DNA from: Laccaria trichodermophora
Lineage: Eukaryota; Basidiomycota; Agaricomycetes; Agaricales; Hydnangiaceae
NCBI GenBank assembly: GCA_018417955.1
Contig: JACTVC010000022.1
Span: forward strand, 930,001-994,000
DNA: 64,000 nucleotides
Direction: 5' to 3'
In this document: positions 22,860 to 33,080 of the stretch, piece by piece
How the letters are laid out: every line of letters begins with the position of its first letter
How positions within the stretch are numbered: position 1 is the stretch's first letter
The notes under the pieces: model-generated
Seen by the model: the letters and a program-made list of their open reading frames with translations, nothing else
Told to the model about the DNA's origin: nothing
Databases searched by the model: none
Translations under genes and position numbers: made by a program

Positions 22860-23999
22860 TCATCGACTCTGAGCCAGCTCACGGACGACGTTATTCGTCT
22901 CACTTCCGAATGTCGATAAATTATTGGTCGTGAAAATTGCGCAGCGCGCCTTCTGTTGAATAAGATTACATATCCCAGTGATTAGCACCATCCTCATATC
23001 GAGTCGATCTCTTGCATTTATCAAATTTTGTCAGCCTTGTTTTCCTCGTGAAGCTTTCATTGAAGCCAGTTTCTGCAGACAAGGATTTTCAAGGTGGACT
23101 CGACCCAGTCTTGAATTGATCTCCACGATTCACTATGACGGAAGATGGACATGCTAGAATGTGATCTGTTCGAGAATACAAGACTGTAGAGGTAGGTGAT
23201 GAATCGACTGTAAATGATCAATGAAGGCATCTAGTTTAGGAGACTCGGTGAACAGTGATTCGTCACCCATTTACCTGTAACGGACCTCAGTAAACATTTC
23301 TCTCAACGCGCACAAATGAGCACTCCATCAGGATTGCCAAAAATCGCACCATGCCCGGAGTTCAATGGAATGCGGGTCCGGCTTTCGAAATGTCTTTGGC
23401 TCTAGAAACCATAGACCTCATTTGAAAATGACTGTTTGGCAACACCGAGGTTTTTCCTGCGACATGACCATAGTCACGGTGTCCCTTTTTAGAGTCGGGG
23501 GTATCAGTGTTGGTTGTCTCAACGGAATCCTAGTCCGATGCTCCTTCTGGTCCATCAAGCGAGATTCAATGGAAGTGCATGCGGGTTCAGAACGCTATTT
23601 GACTTTTACCTAGGCCTACTCCATGCCGCGGCAAGCTACGATGACCAGTGATCTTGGCCCAGTTAAAGACCCAGTCTCCTCCTCTTGTTATTCGGGGTCT
23701 TTGGTCGCAGGACAAATCCGACCCAATCGACGACATTATCTATGGTCTTTGGTCAGGGGAACGAAGCTCTTCTCGTTGCAGTAGGCGACCCTTTTACGAA
23801 CTTCCGTCCCCAACCAATCTGCGTGCAAGGGATCGTTGCTTAGCACCCCCAGAGTTCTTGATCTATTGGCGGTCCCGAATTTCTTTCGAACGGCAACCAA
23901 ACCCGGAGAAAATATCTTCTAACCAGCTTAAAAACAGGCATGGATTAGGAGGTCCCCCTCATCTTGATTCTCTTTCTCTGTCTTGCAATAACAACTAAA
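22860..23999. other. Intergenic region between CAP genes 1 and 2
   Basis: About 1.1 kb. No gene supported; only short ORFs. Confidence 0.5.
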
Positions 24000-24924
24000 A
24001 TGCAACTTCTCTCCTTACTTCTTGTCCCTCTTTTGCTTTCTCTTTCAAGTGTTGCCCATCCCGCATACCCCTGGAAGCGAGGTACGATTTTGTCATCCAC
24101 ACAGTCTTTGATCAACAATTTGCCAACCTCAGATACATTCGCGAACCAGGTCGTCGCTCAGCATAATGCCGCTCGAGCCAAGTACGGCGCGCAACCCATC
24201 ACCTGGAATAGTGCACTCTATAATAACACACTAGCCTATGCAAAAAAATGCGTATTTGCACACAGGTGATATTGAGTCCTTATGGCAGGTAGGGATGAGC
24301 GAGTCGCTGACCTTTTAACTTCTAGCGGCGGCGGCGGAGGCTATGGGGAAAATCTTGTAGGAACATCTTTTGTTGCCGCCTTCTTGTGCTGATGTTTGAG
24401 CCCAAAAAGGCTGCCGGTTCTTGGGATACCTATGGTATCGTGGACGCTGTCAACGATTGGATGAGCGAAGCTCGTGAGTTCAACAAAAATTTCATTAAAT
24501 CTACTGGTTGACGATTTGATCCATAGCTGACTATGACTGTTTGTTATTTGAGAGTTTCTTCTGAAGTACTTTTTTGCTTAGTTTAATATCTTGCAGACAA
24601 TCATCCTGGCTTTTCGGAAGGCACGGGCCATTTCACCCAGGTTCGTATCTTCTTGCAGTCGCCTTCCAGACGTTTACGAGCAACTAAACTTGGCACTTGA
24701 CCACAGGTTGTGTGGAAGAGCACCACTCAGGTCGCTTGCGCCGTCGCTTCCTGCCCCGCTGGCACTATTTTCTCCGATTATGCATCTCAGTACGTCATCT
24801 GTCGCTACACCCCTCCCGGGAACTACGACGGAGAATTCGGGTATGTCCTTTCACTGCTATCCGGGATTTGTCTTTGTTCGCTAAACAGTTGTTTGACAGC
24901 CAAAATGTTGGGAGACCTGTGTAA
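24000..24924 (+). CDS. Secreted CAP/PR-1 family protein 2
   Basis: Exons 24000-24081, 24133-24265, 24326-24356, 24410-24473, 24527-24538, 24597-24640, 24707-24840 and 24900-24924 give 174 residues. The plan matches CAP gene 1: signal peptide (LLVPLLLSLSSVA), TFANQVVAQHNAARAKYGA, ITWNSALY, GGGYGENL, WMSEA, GHFTQVVW, CRYTPPGN, NVGRPV. Exon sizes 133, 12, 44 and 25 nt are identical in both genes. The Thr-rich spacer of gene 1 is missing. The first intron (24082-24132) is 51 nt and has no stop in frame, so retaining it would add 17 residues rather than destroy the protein. Confidence 0.85.
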
Positions 24925-25649
24925 TAAGTGTCAACTTCCACCCCCCCTTCTCCCTTATCGACATCCTGTCCTTGAGTGTCATGCGACACATGACGGCTGG
25001 CACCGTAAACTGTTGAACTCCGCAACTTTAGTCTTCGGCGTTGAGCGCCGTTCCATTCATTCCATCATAAATTGTTAGAGCCAGTGCTTCTAGTCACTAC
25101 AATGGCAGCTTTTTGTTTTTGTCTGGGGTCCGCGTCCGCGTTTGGGGGAGATAACCGAACTATTTCCTGCTGCTCTGCGAAAGCCACACCTATATTGGGA
25201 AGATAATGCTTTTTGTTCTGAGAGCTCATTAGGTTGCGAAGAAGTGGAGGTAAGTATGTGAATTGCTTTTCTGCTGGGTGCCCTGCTGCGGATCGATCAG
25301 GACTTTGGTCCAGTAAGCCGTTCAGCATCTGGGTAGGAGCCAGTCAGCGCTGCAAGAATTGTATTGAACGTTGACTGAATAGTAGAATTGATGGAGGTGA
25401 ACACATGTATTTCAGGACGAGGCAGAGCCATGGAACGGAAACAGTCGCGCCTATGGTTGTGGTATCAAGTCACTCATAGTCATGCTTTCGGATCCCATTG
25501 AATATATTTATTTCGCACAAGGAACAAGGAGTCAATGTGTTCAAAGATCACTCGATGGAGAAGAAGGGTGAAAGACGTGTTTGATGAGCAAATGGCCAAT
25601 GATGTCAAGAATGAGGTTGTACAAGGATTTCAATTTAACAAGCCAGTTG
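24925..25649. other. Intergenic region, last part homologous to 3' flank of copies D and F
   Basis: No gene. From about 25510 the sequence resembles, inverted, the DNA following copy D. It marks one edge of the duplicated block. Confidence 0.5.
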
Positions 25650-26740
25650 TCATTGCAGTTGCGGAAGTCGATTGCGGATTCGATCCGCCTCTGAGATGGC
25701 CTCAGCCCACCTCTCTTCCACGTCGAGACCCTCTACTTTGGAGAGGGAGTGCAGAAGTTCCTGCGTAGCCGGATCAGAAAGAGAAGCCGACGATAGGCCT
25801 GCCAGTTGCATGTCTTCCAACCTCGCAACGAACTCATCCTTTCCCTCTGTTTTTAGTCTCTCCTAGGGAGCAAAACTTTATCAGCGGGGGTCTTCAAAAA
25901 TCAGAGGAAGCAGACATGCCTTCATGATCTCAATCGCCTTCGCGCACAAGAAAGGAATCTGATGAGCTAGCCTAATGTCCCCATATCTCCCTAACTGTCC
26001 ACTGATGGCTTTCATCCTCCAGCCACACGCTCAACTCCCAATTCTTCAAATCAAACAACTCATCGTCAGCCAGCCGGTGCGCGTCTGTCGATGCCGCGTA
26101 GCAGAGCTCCCAAGGCGGATAACCAGTGCTGAATCCAGTACGCCCCAGGAGGAACTGACGGTTTGTAGCCTGAAGTACAGACGTCTGCAAAGCCTGCTGG
26201 AACTTCTCCGCGGGAAGCGCCAGCATCTTTTCGAACTCCTTGCCCGTAGGGGTGCGGAAAACGACTTCGGTTTCCTGAAAGCCGCAACAAAGGCGGAACC
26301 AGAGAAGGCCTGTGATGAATTTGTGGACTACTGCTGGCAAGTTGCGCAGCAGACGATAGTCGAGCACGGCAACCGTGAACGTCCAGCACCATGACCAAAA
26401 CCCCTTTTTCAACGTCCTTGAGACCTCAAGTTCGATGTAATGGAAGCCGTTTAGCACCAGTGCTAGAACAACATGGTAGTTCTTGTTCACCCGCCAGAGC
26501 ATTATGGCAACAAAGGCGATATTCGCGAAAAGTGCAAGGACAAATACTGTTCTTTTCACGAGTTAAAGAAATCAGCCACAGCGGAGTTCAAGGTTCAAGT
26601 AGTGGGACGTACATCTTCTTGGTAACAGAGCTCCTATCAAGGTGGGATATGTAGATGCCTTGACCTGTGTCATTTTCATCAAGCAAGGGTATTGCTGGGC
26701 TGTCCTGAGGAAGGATTTTGGGTCCAAAGATTATGTCCAT
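25650..26740 (-). pseudogene. Orphan membrane protein family, copy E, broken by a 13-bp insertion
   Basis: Exons 26740-26613, 26551-25920 and 25862-25650. The product follows copy D closely: DIIFGPKILPQDSPAIPLL, ISHLDRSS, VFVLALFANIAFVAIMLW, GFWSWCWTF, ETEVVFRTPTGKEFE, PPWELCYAAS, KNWELSVW. After REIWGH an extra 13 bases (TAGGCTAGCTCAT, about 25960-25975) put a TAG in frame. Without them the exons sum to a multiple of three and the C-terminal exon (EGLDVEERW, EAISEADRI) reads to a normal stop. Apart from this lesion nothing else is broken, so the loss is recent. Intron 2 uses a GC donor (GCATGT at 25919). Confidence 0.85.
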
Positions 26741-27197
26741 GAGTGAGTATGTCTTGTGTAGATCCTGTGCAGCGAGTTGGGAGGTGGCGCGGTTCTGAAG
26801 AGGAATTCCGTTACTTGAAGGTGGCATGTTGCCCTGGATTGCGATGTCTCCCACAGATGCCGTTATTCAAGCAGCGCTGAGAGCAAATTTCACCTTAAGC
26901 CGAGAAACAGCTACTCCCGAGACTGCTGCTGAAAAATTCGAAGCGATGTAGGATGCTGAGAGGAGTGGGTACGACAGAAGACCGAGGCTATTGTGGTTTG
27001 TTCGGAATGAATATCATTATTTTTCACAAGGAATATAAGGTATGATATCGATGTCCGTCTACGAGAGACTACAAGGAATAAGGAGTCAACGTAGTTGAAG
27101 GTTACTCGACTGGGAAAAAGGACGAAAGGCGTGTCTGACGAGCAAATAGCCAACCATGTCAAGAATGAGGACTAATGAGACCTGAGGTTGGTTCAAG
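26741..27197. other. Upstream region of copy E and 3' flank of copy F
   Basis: The stretch 26833-26950 (ATGCCGTT, GAGCAAATTT, GAGAAACAGCTACTCCCGAG) recurs upstream of copy F at about 29295-29400. The stretch 27060-27197 resembles the flank downstream of copies D and E. Thus the E-F duplication carried promoter and 3' DNA. No separate gene. Confidence 0.6.
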
Positions 27198-28257
27198 TCA
27201 TTGCAGTTGCAAAAGTTGATTGCGTACTCTGAAATGGCCTCGATCCACATCTCTTCCACGTCAAAAATCTACTTTGAAGAGAGAGTGAAGTATTGCCTGC
27301 GTATCCGCATCAGAAAGAGAAACAGACCATTCATCCGCTAGTTGCATGTCTTCCAACCTCGCAACGAACTTATCCTTTCCTTCTGTTTTCAGTCTTTCCT
27401 AGAGAACAAAACTCAATTAGCAAGGGTCTTCAAAAACCAAAGGAAGTAGACATGCCTTCATTTTTAATCGCCTTCGCGCACAAGAAAGGGTCCTGATGAT
27501 GTCTCCACATCTCCCTAACTGTCCACTGATGGTATCGATCCTTTTGCCACACGCCCAGCTCCCAGTTCTTCCGATCAAATACCCCATCGTCAGCTAGGCG
27601 GTGCGCGTCTATCGATGCCACGTAGCAGAGTTCCCAATGCGGATGACCAGTGCTGAATCTAGTACGCCCCCAGACGAACTGACCGTTTGTGACCTGAAGT
27701 ACAGACATCTGCAAAGCCTGCTGAAACTTCACCGTGGGCAGCGCCAGCATTCTTTCGAACTCCTTACCCGTAGGGAAATGGAAAACGACTTCTGTCTTTC
27801 AAAAGCCGTAACGAAGGCGGAACCAGAGATGGTCTGTGATAAATTTGTGGACTACTGTCGGTAACTTGAAGGTGGTCGAACGCGGCGACCACGAACATCC
27901 AGCACCATGACCAAAAGCCCTTTTTCACCGTCCTCAAGACTTCGGTTTCGATGTGATGGAAGCCGTTTAGCACCAGTGTTAGAACAGCATTATAGATCAT
28001 GCTCGCCCGCCAGAGCATTATGGCAACAAAGGCGATGTTCGCGAGAAGTACAAGGACAAAGAGTGTTCTTTTTACGGGTTGAAGAAATCAGCCACAGTGG
28101 ATCGAGGTTCAAATAGTGCCAGGACGTACATCTTCTTGCTAACAGGGCTCCTATCAAGGTGGGAGATGTAGACACCTCGACCTGTGTCATTTTTTTCGAG
28201 CAAAGGAATTGCTGGGCTGTCTTGAGGAAGGATTTTGAGTCCAAGGATTGTGTCCAT
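27198..28257 (-). pseudogene. Orphan membrane protein family, copy F, decayed
   Basis: Exon 1 (28257-28130) is intact. Exon 2 (28067-27456) reads VFVVAAFD-like sequence, then loses frame after FDHLQ through a net deletion of about 8 bases relative to E. In the restored frame it has a TGA where other copies read FQ(E/K)TE, plus one extra His codon in WRHHQDPF. Exon 3 (from 27398) stops early after LFKVDF. Intron 2 again begins GCATGT (27455). It is the most decayed member of the D-E-F group. A miniature LTR element lies about 165 bases upstream of its ATG. Confidence 0.85.
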
Positions 28258-28466
28258 GAGTGAGTATGTCTTGTGCAAATCGAGTTGGGGAGTCCAAGGT
28301 GGTGCGGTTGTGAAGTAGGGTGAAGTATAAAGCTGCTCAACAAGGCTGTAGTTTTCAAACTTAAGCACCACAACGAGTGCCCATAGTACAACCTGTTCTC
28401 AACCTGTTCTTGAGAAAGGAAGTCCGTGTAAGGCTGTATTAGATAATACAGCTGTCTACACTACCT

Positions 28467-28506
28467 TATATATGCACCGGTAAGTGAAAGAGTAATCTTT
28501 CACTTA
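28467..28506 (+). promoter_or_regulatory. LTR promoter: TATA box and predicted RNA 5' end
   Basis: TATATA at 28467-28472 is followed 25-34 bases later by the segment GTAATCTTTCACTTA (28492-28506), where transcription would be expected to start. This segment is the exact reverse complement of the sequence one base after the LTR. Copies of this promoter occur in all three LTRs. Confidence 0.55.
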
Positions 28507-28558
28507 TACGACCTTTTGGTGTAGTGGTTGCATTGCGGTGCATATGGCCATCTTACAT

Positions 28559-28573
28559 TAAGTGAAAGATTAC
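28559..28573 (+). promoter_or_regulatory. Putative self-priming primer-binding site
   Basis: Starting one base after LTR 1, TAAGTGAAAGATTAC is perfectly complementary over 15 nt to GTAATCTTTCACTTA inside the LTR. No tRNA 3'-end complement (TGG start) is seen at this place. The arrangement is that of Tf1-type elements, whose RNA 5' end folds back to prime reverse transcription. Confidence 0.6.
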
Positions 28574-29240
28574 GGCTTGTCAGCAGGTTGGCGGTTCAAA
28601 CCGAGCGGGTGGCAACATTACATTGCCAGCAGGTTAACCTCACCAACTGTAGTCGTAAGTGACAAGTTGCAGGGTGTGATCCCCTGGGGTCACCTATATG
28701 GTAACTCCCCACAACAACTAGATATCGGAAGGTCCCGGTTGATGTTATAGAGTGGGGGAGGGTGTAAGGCTGTATTAGATAATACAGCTGTCTACACTAC
28801 CTTATATATGCACCGGTAGGTGAAAGAGTAATCTTTCACTTATACGACCTTTTGGTGTAGTGGTTGCATTGCGGTGCATATGGCCATCTTACATTTACAT
28901 TAAGTGAAAGATTACGGCTTGTCAGCAGGTTGGCGGTTCAAACCGAGCGGGTGGCAACATTACATTGCCAGCAGGTTAACCTCACCAACTGTAGTCGTAA
29001 GTGACAAGTTGCAGGGTGTGATCCCCTGGGGTCACCTATATGGTAACTCCCCACAACAACTAGATATCGGAAGGTCCCGGTTGATGTTATAGAGTGGGGG
29101 AGGGTGTAAGGCTGTATTAGATAATACAGCTGTCTACACTACCTTATATATGCACCGGTAGGTGAAAGAGTAATCTTTCACTTATACGACCTTTTGGTGT
29201 AGTGGTTGCATTGCGGTGCATATGGCCATCTTACAGTCCG

Positions 29241-29681
29241 CTGCTTAATGGGCCAATGTCATGTCGCCCTGAATTATGATGTCGAAAGCTGCGCAACTTT
29301 CTAACAGATGCCGTTGAGAGCAATTTATCGGTTTTCACCTACATAGCTAGGCCAGAGCTGAGAAACAGCTACTCCCGAGGTTGCTGCTAGAAAAATCGAA
29401 ACGATGTCGGATAAGAGGAACGGGTTGTGCTTAGTAATCTGTGAAAGTCTTCCGTTGTGACAGTGTGATTTGGTCCTCCTCCAACATAATCGCATTCTCG
29501 TCAACGTTCTCGTCCAAGTAAGATCTCGGAGTCCCCGACTAAATATGTTTCCTGATATGTTACTCGCTTCAACAATTTTAGATTTTTTCACAGATCTGGA
29601 AGTCGAGGCGGCAGTATGATCACTCGTTGCACACAGTGAGGCATTGAGGGAGCAAAAACACGCTGAAAATATTTTTTATTT
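29241..29681. other. Displaced upstream region of copy F
   Basis: DNA on the far side of the miniature LTR element, homologous to the region upstream of copy E (26833-26950). No gene seen. Confidence 0.55.
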
Positions 29682-30969
29682 TCACCGTTCCACTATGGAT
29701 CGGAAGTTGGTTTGATGTAGGTCCGAGGCTACTTCAAAAGTCCCACTCGAGGGCCCAGAACGCTGTTCGAGCGACGTCCAGGTGGGATCTGATATCTCTG
29801 TAAACTCTATACGGGTATTAGGTTCATCTGACCGTGGCAGGTGTGTGTTCGACGTTTCTTCAGATTTTTCTGTCGACTCTTCAGCTGCTTCTAGGTTCGG
29901 CCCTCTGCGGAAGATACGGTAGAAGAACGCAGCAACAACGACGAGGTTGCAGACAATCATGGATGTCGTGGCCTACCAAGAAGTTTGTAGAATTTAATGA
30001 CAATGGCGAGAGCTAAAGGGATACACACCTCAATGTGAGCCGTCATTGTGATGATGAACCCGCCGCTCGATCCCAGGTTAAAAGTCCCCTTAATTGATCC
30101 ATAAAGTAAAACACAAAAAGTGATAGATGCGATCAGAGTCGTGAAACTCGCAGAGAAAGTTATGAGGATAAGGCATCGTTGAGTTCGTGGAAGCCTGACC
30201 CGCCAAAATGTAATCAATGGAAAAAGAGTGAGCAAGATATCGCCAGAAAGATCCACTTCAAAAACACAGAAATTAGATGCATAGCTAAAATTACAATTGA
30301 GGAACGACGCACAAGAATTAGCCATCACTGAGGCCTTTATGCAAGATTCTCCTTGGAACATAAGTTTGTTCCCCGTACGGCAGGCAACAGAAACAGTGAC
30401 GACACAAACAATAAATGTAAAAACAAGATAAAATGCAAGGATCAAAGAAGCCCGTCGAGAGTGGTGGCCAGGAGGAAATATTCTGGCCATTGATAAGGCC
30501 AGGCTGGTGCGACATGACCTGACGACCAGCGTCAGACTGCTGAGATGAAAGAAGACTATAATCGCACCAGATTATCAAAAACCATAATAAAGTTGTAAAC
30601 CAGAATGAATCCGAGTCAATAATCTCTTGGTCGTATACAACTGTGTAGAGAAATCTATAAGCGCAGCTTGAACAAGATACCGGGAAATTCTTACAAGATC
30701 TGTGATAGAGCACCCACAAGCTTGCGAGGTACGTTGCGTCGAGTCCCAAAGGAAGTAGTAAAAGAAAGTCATCCCACCACAATCGGGATGCGGACCAACG
30801 CTGAGCGAAGCGGAATATCGTTGATAATAGCGCCGTTGAGTGGAGAACTGTTAGAAAAACTAGATGAATTGTATTTTTTGTTTTGGGAGCAGGTGTAGTT
30901 CGTGAATGTCAAAGATGGCGTAGATTCAACGCGTTGACGAGACGTACCCATCCAAGGCTGCTGTGGCAT
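29682..30969 (-). CDS. Multi-helix (seven-TM-like) membrane protein
   Basis: Exons 30969-30948, 30847-30695, 30640-30568, 30518-30029 and 29972-29682 join to 342 residues with every phase consistent. Hydrophobic helices are visible at ALLSTIFRF, DDFLLLLPLGLDATYLASLWVLY, WFTTLLWFLIIW, ILAFYLVFTFIVCVVTVSV, DILLTLFPLITFW, CLILITFSASFTTLIASITF and MIVCNLVVVAAFFY. The motifs RLWWDD and SLALSMARIFPPGHHSRR are familiar from a widespread agaricomycete membrane family with no assigned function. The cytosolic tail is acidic and Ser/Thr-rich. A 39-base stretch in exon 4 (about 30270-30235) begins GTAATT and ends GAAG without changing frame, so it may be an alternative intron. Receptor-like function is only a possibility. 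Confidence 0.65.
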
Positions 30970-31811
30970 GGCACCGGACGTCCTCCACGACGTCTTTTGC
31001 ACGGAAGCGCAGTAAGGAGGGTGGCGATAAAGGTAAAGTGAAGAATATTTGAACAGGGGAAGCGACTCTGACAGACTCTGACGTTGATCGAGTCCAGACG
31101 CCAATATGAATAGGGTCACGTCAATGTGGCACTGGCATTTTCTCGCATGTCAGACTGTCCCTTCGATGCCGTTATTGCCTAGGTCCTCTTGACCGGGATC
31201 AACAAACAGTCGTCTATACTTAGCAGTAGTGATTTTCGGTGGAGGATCGCGGTCAAATCGCGGTGGTGGTGGCAGAGATCCAGAAATTATCACGCACGTG
31301 ATGGTTCCCAGTAAAATTCACTAGGTATAACTTGGCTATACCTACAAGTTACCATGTAAACATCCGTTCTTGGCGCGTCATTTCTTGGCTGGTACAAATG
31401 TGTTTTTTGGGTGTTTTTGGTCGCAGAGAATCCCAAAAAACGGTACATTGCAAGTTTAAAATATCTTTTGAGCTACTAGCCAAAATTAGCCATTCAGGCT
31501 AGTAGCTCAAAAGATATTCTAATCGTGCCCTCGAGATTTAATTACACCTAAGGTTAGCCTAACGCCCGTGCGTCTTATGGCTAGACTACTCGTTGCACGT
31601 AAATCTGGAGTACACACAAAAAAAAAAACATATTCGATGGGCGCCTTGCTAGTGGTTAATACCTTGTACAAACCAATGGCAGACCTCCCAATAATTATCT
31701 CAGACTGAAAACAGTTCTTTCACGGACCAGCTTTCTCACAATGACGCGCATAGAAACAGATAAATGCGTATTGTGGATACAGCGTCAGGTGCTTGATCAG
31801 CGATAAGACAA
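30970..31811. other. Intergenic region with a strong hairpin
   Basis: No gene. Contains the perfect inverted repeat listed at 31461-31518 and a short A-run near 31620. Confidence 0.5.
31461..31518. repeat. Perfect 21-bp inverted repeat (hairpin)
   Basis: The arm ATATCTTTTGAGCTACTAGCC (31461-31481; 21 bases, first 10 and last 11 contiguous) pairs with 31498-31518 across a 16-base spacer. The RNA or single strand would form a long uninterrupted stem. No coding sequence surrounds it. Confidence 0.85.
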
Positions 31812-33080
31812 TATAACTGCGCACACGGAGTGGCGGGGTTGGGAGAGTTCATCCCGATGGCGAGTGACAGCAAGTGAACCCGTTATCTGTTGGGCTGCTG
31901 ATAACTTGTAAGGGTTTGACATGCAGCTAACACTAAACGCTTAGAAAGGGGAACTCACAGTAAGTTATGTACGCGATTCAAATTTTGTCGCGTGCCTGAG
32001 ACGATCATTTTGAACTCCAGTCTGACTTGACAAGAAATACATCCATCTGAGAGGGATAGGCGTTTTGATTTTGCAGACGGTAGTCAGTACAAGTCAAACG
32101 CCTCATTTCAGTCCTTCAAACTTTGGAATGAGGCCCGCGGGAGTCGGCTCACAGCAGAGTTTGAGATGACCGCTGTAATTGGCAAACATTGCATGCAGTC
32201 CACGCAGTCCGTGTGGAGTTAATCCCCATGCTGTGGAAACGCAAAGTAACCTTGAAGGCTAGATGAAGCTGATGGTAAATAGAGAGCGTGAAGCCGGTAT
32301 TGCGCAACTTTCATATTTGATGACGGTTGGGCCACATTTTCGGCCGAAATGGACCTGTACCTGGACCTCACAAGTTTGACGCCGGAACCGGCGGTCAAAT
32401 AAGGGTGTGGCGGTTCTTCAATTGGGAAGAAGTATGTGAACTGACAAAGATTCATGTCTTTGCTTTTTGCGAAACAGGTACAAACGCGCACACGGACGGG
32501 GTTGGGAGAGTTCATCCCGGTGCCGAGTGGCAGCAAGAGGACCCGTTATCTGTTAGGCTGCTGATAACTTATCAGGTTTCGACATGCAGCTAGCACTAAC
32601 CGCTTAAAGGAACTCGCAGTTACGCGATTCCTTGTAGTTGGAAACTTCCTTGCGTACGTGAAATGATCATCTTGAACTCCAGGTTAACTTGACAAGAATT
32701 ACATCCACCTGAGAGCGATAGGCGTTTCGATCGTGCAGATGGTAGCCAGTCCAAGCCACGGCAGAATTGAGGTGACCGTTGTGATTTGCAAACATCGGAC
32801 GCAGCGTGTGGGGTAACCCCTATTGTGGAAACGCAAAGCAACCTTGAAGGTTAAATGTACCTGGTGGTAGATAGACAACGTGGAGCCGATATTGCGCAAC
32901 TTTCATATTTCATGACGATTGAGGCACATTTTCGGCCGAAATGGTCCAGTGCCTCTCGAGTTTGACAACGGCGCTCGAATAAGAGTGTGATAGTTCTTCA
33001 ATTAGAAAGAAATAACCGACGTTCAAGTGAGCTGACATCGTCCTTAGCAGAGTCTGATCAAAACAAAGATCCATGTCTTC
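31812..33080. repeat. Diverged tandem duplication of about 0.65 kb
   Basis: Two head-to-tail units start at CGCACACGG (31812 and 32486). Both contain GGGTTGGGAGAGTTCATCC, CCCGTTATCTGTT, GCTGCTGATAACTT, TTTCGGCCGAAATGG and GCGCAACTTTCATATTT in the same order. Identity looks high in blocks, with indels between. Minus-strand frames in the two units give related peptides (SAENV, NMKVAQYRLH, YLP, LQG-FAFPQ), each broken by stops, so a decayed coding unit is possible. Confidence 0.75.

Larger units (their letters stand above)
28422..29240. mobile_element. Miniature LTR retroelement (TRIM-like), LTR-internal-LTR-internal-LTR
   Basis: Three 131-bp direct repeats (28427-28557, 28763-28893, 29105-29235) begin TGTAAGG and end CTTACA, the TG...CA form of LTRs. 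They are separated by two nearly identical internal parts of 205 and 211 bp. The whole is flanked by the 5-bp direct repeat GTCCG (28422-28426 and 29236-29240), a normal LTR-integration duplication. A purine run (GTGGGGGAGGG) sits directly before LTR 2 and LTR 3, as a polypurine tract should. No coding capacity. LTR 1 and 2 differ at one base near 28483, so the insertion is young. The second internal part has an extra TTTACA. Confidence 0.85.

Noticed and set aside
28530..28970. tRNA-like A box (TGGTGTAGTGG) and B box (GGTTCAAACC), suggesting a SINE
   Set aside because: The boxes are about 70 bases apart, no tRNA fold forms, and LTR ends, purine tract and 5-bp target duplication explain the element better.
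28562..29092. Two identical 62-residue ORFs
   Set aside because: They are the duplicated internal parts of the miniature LTR element and show no coding features.
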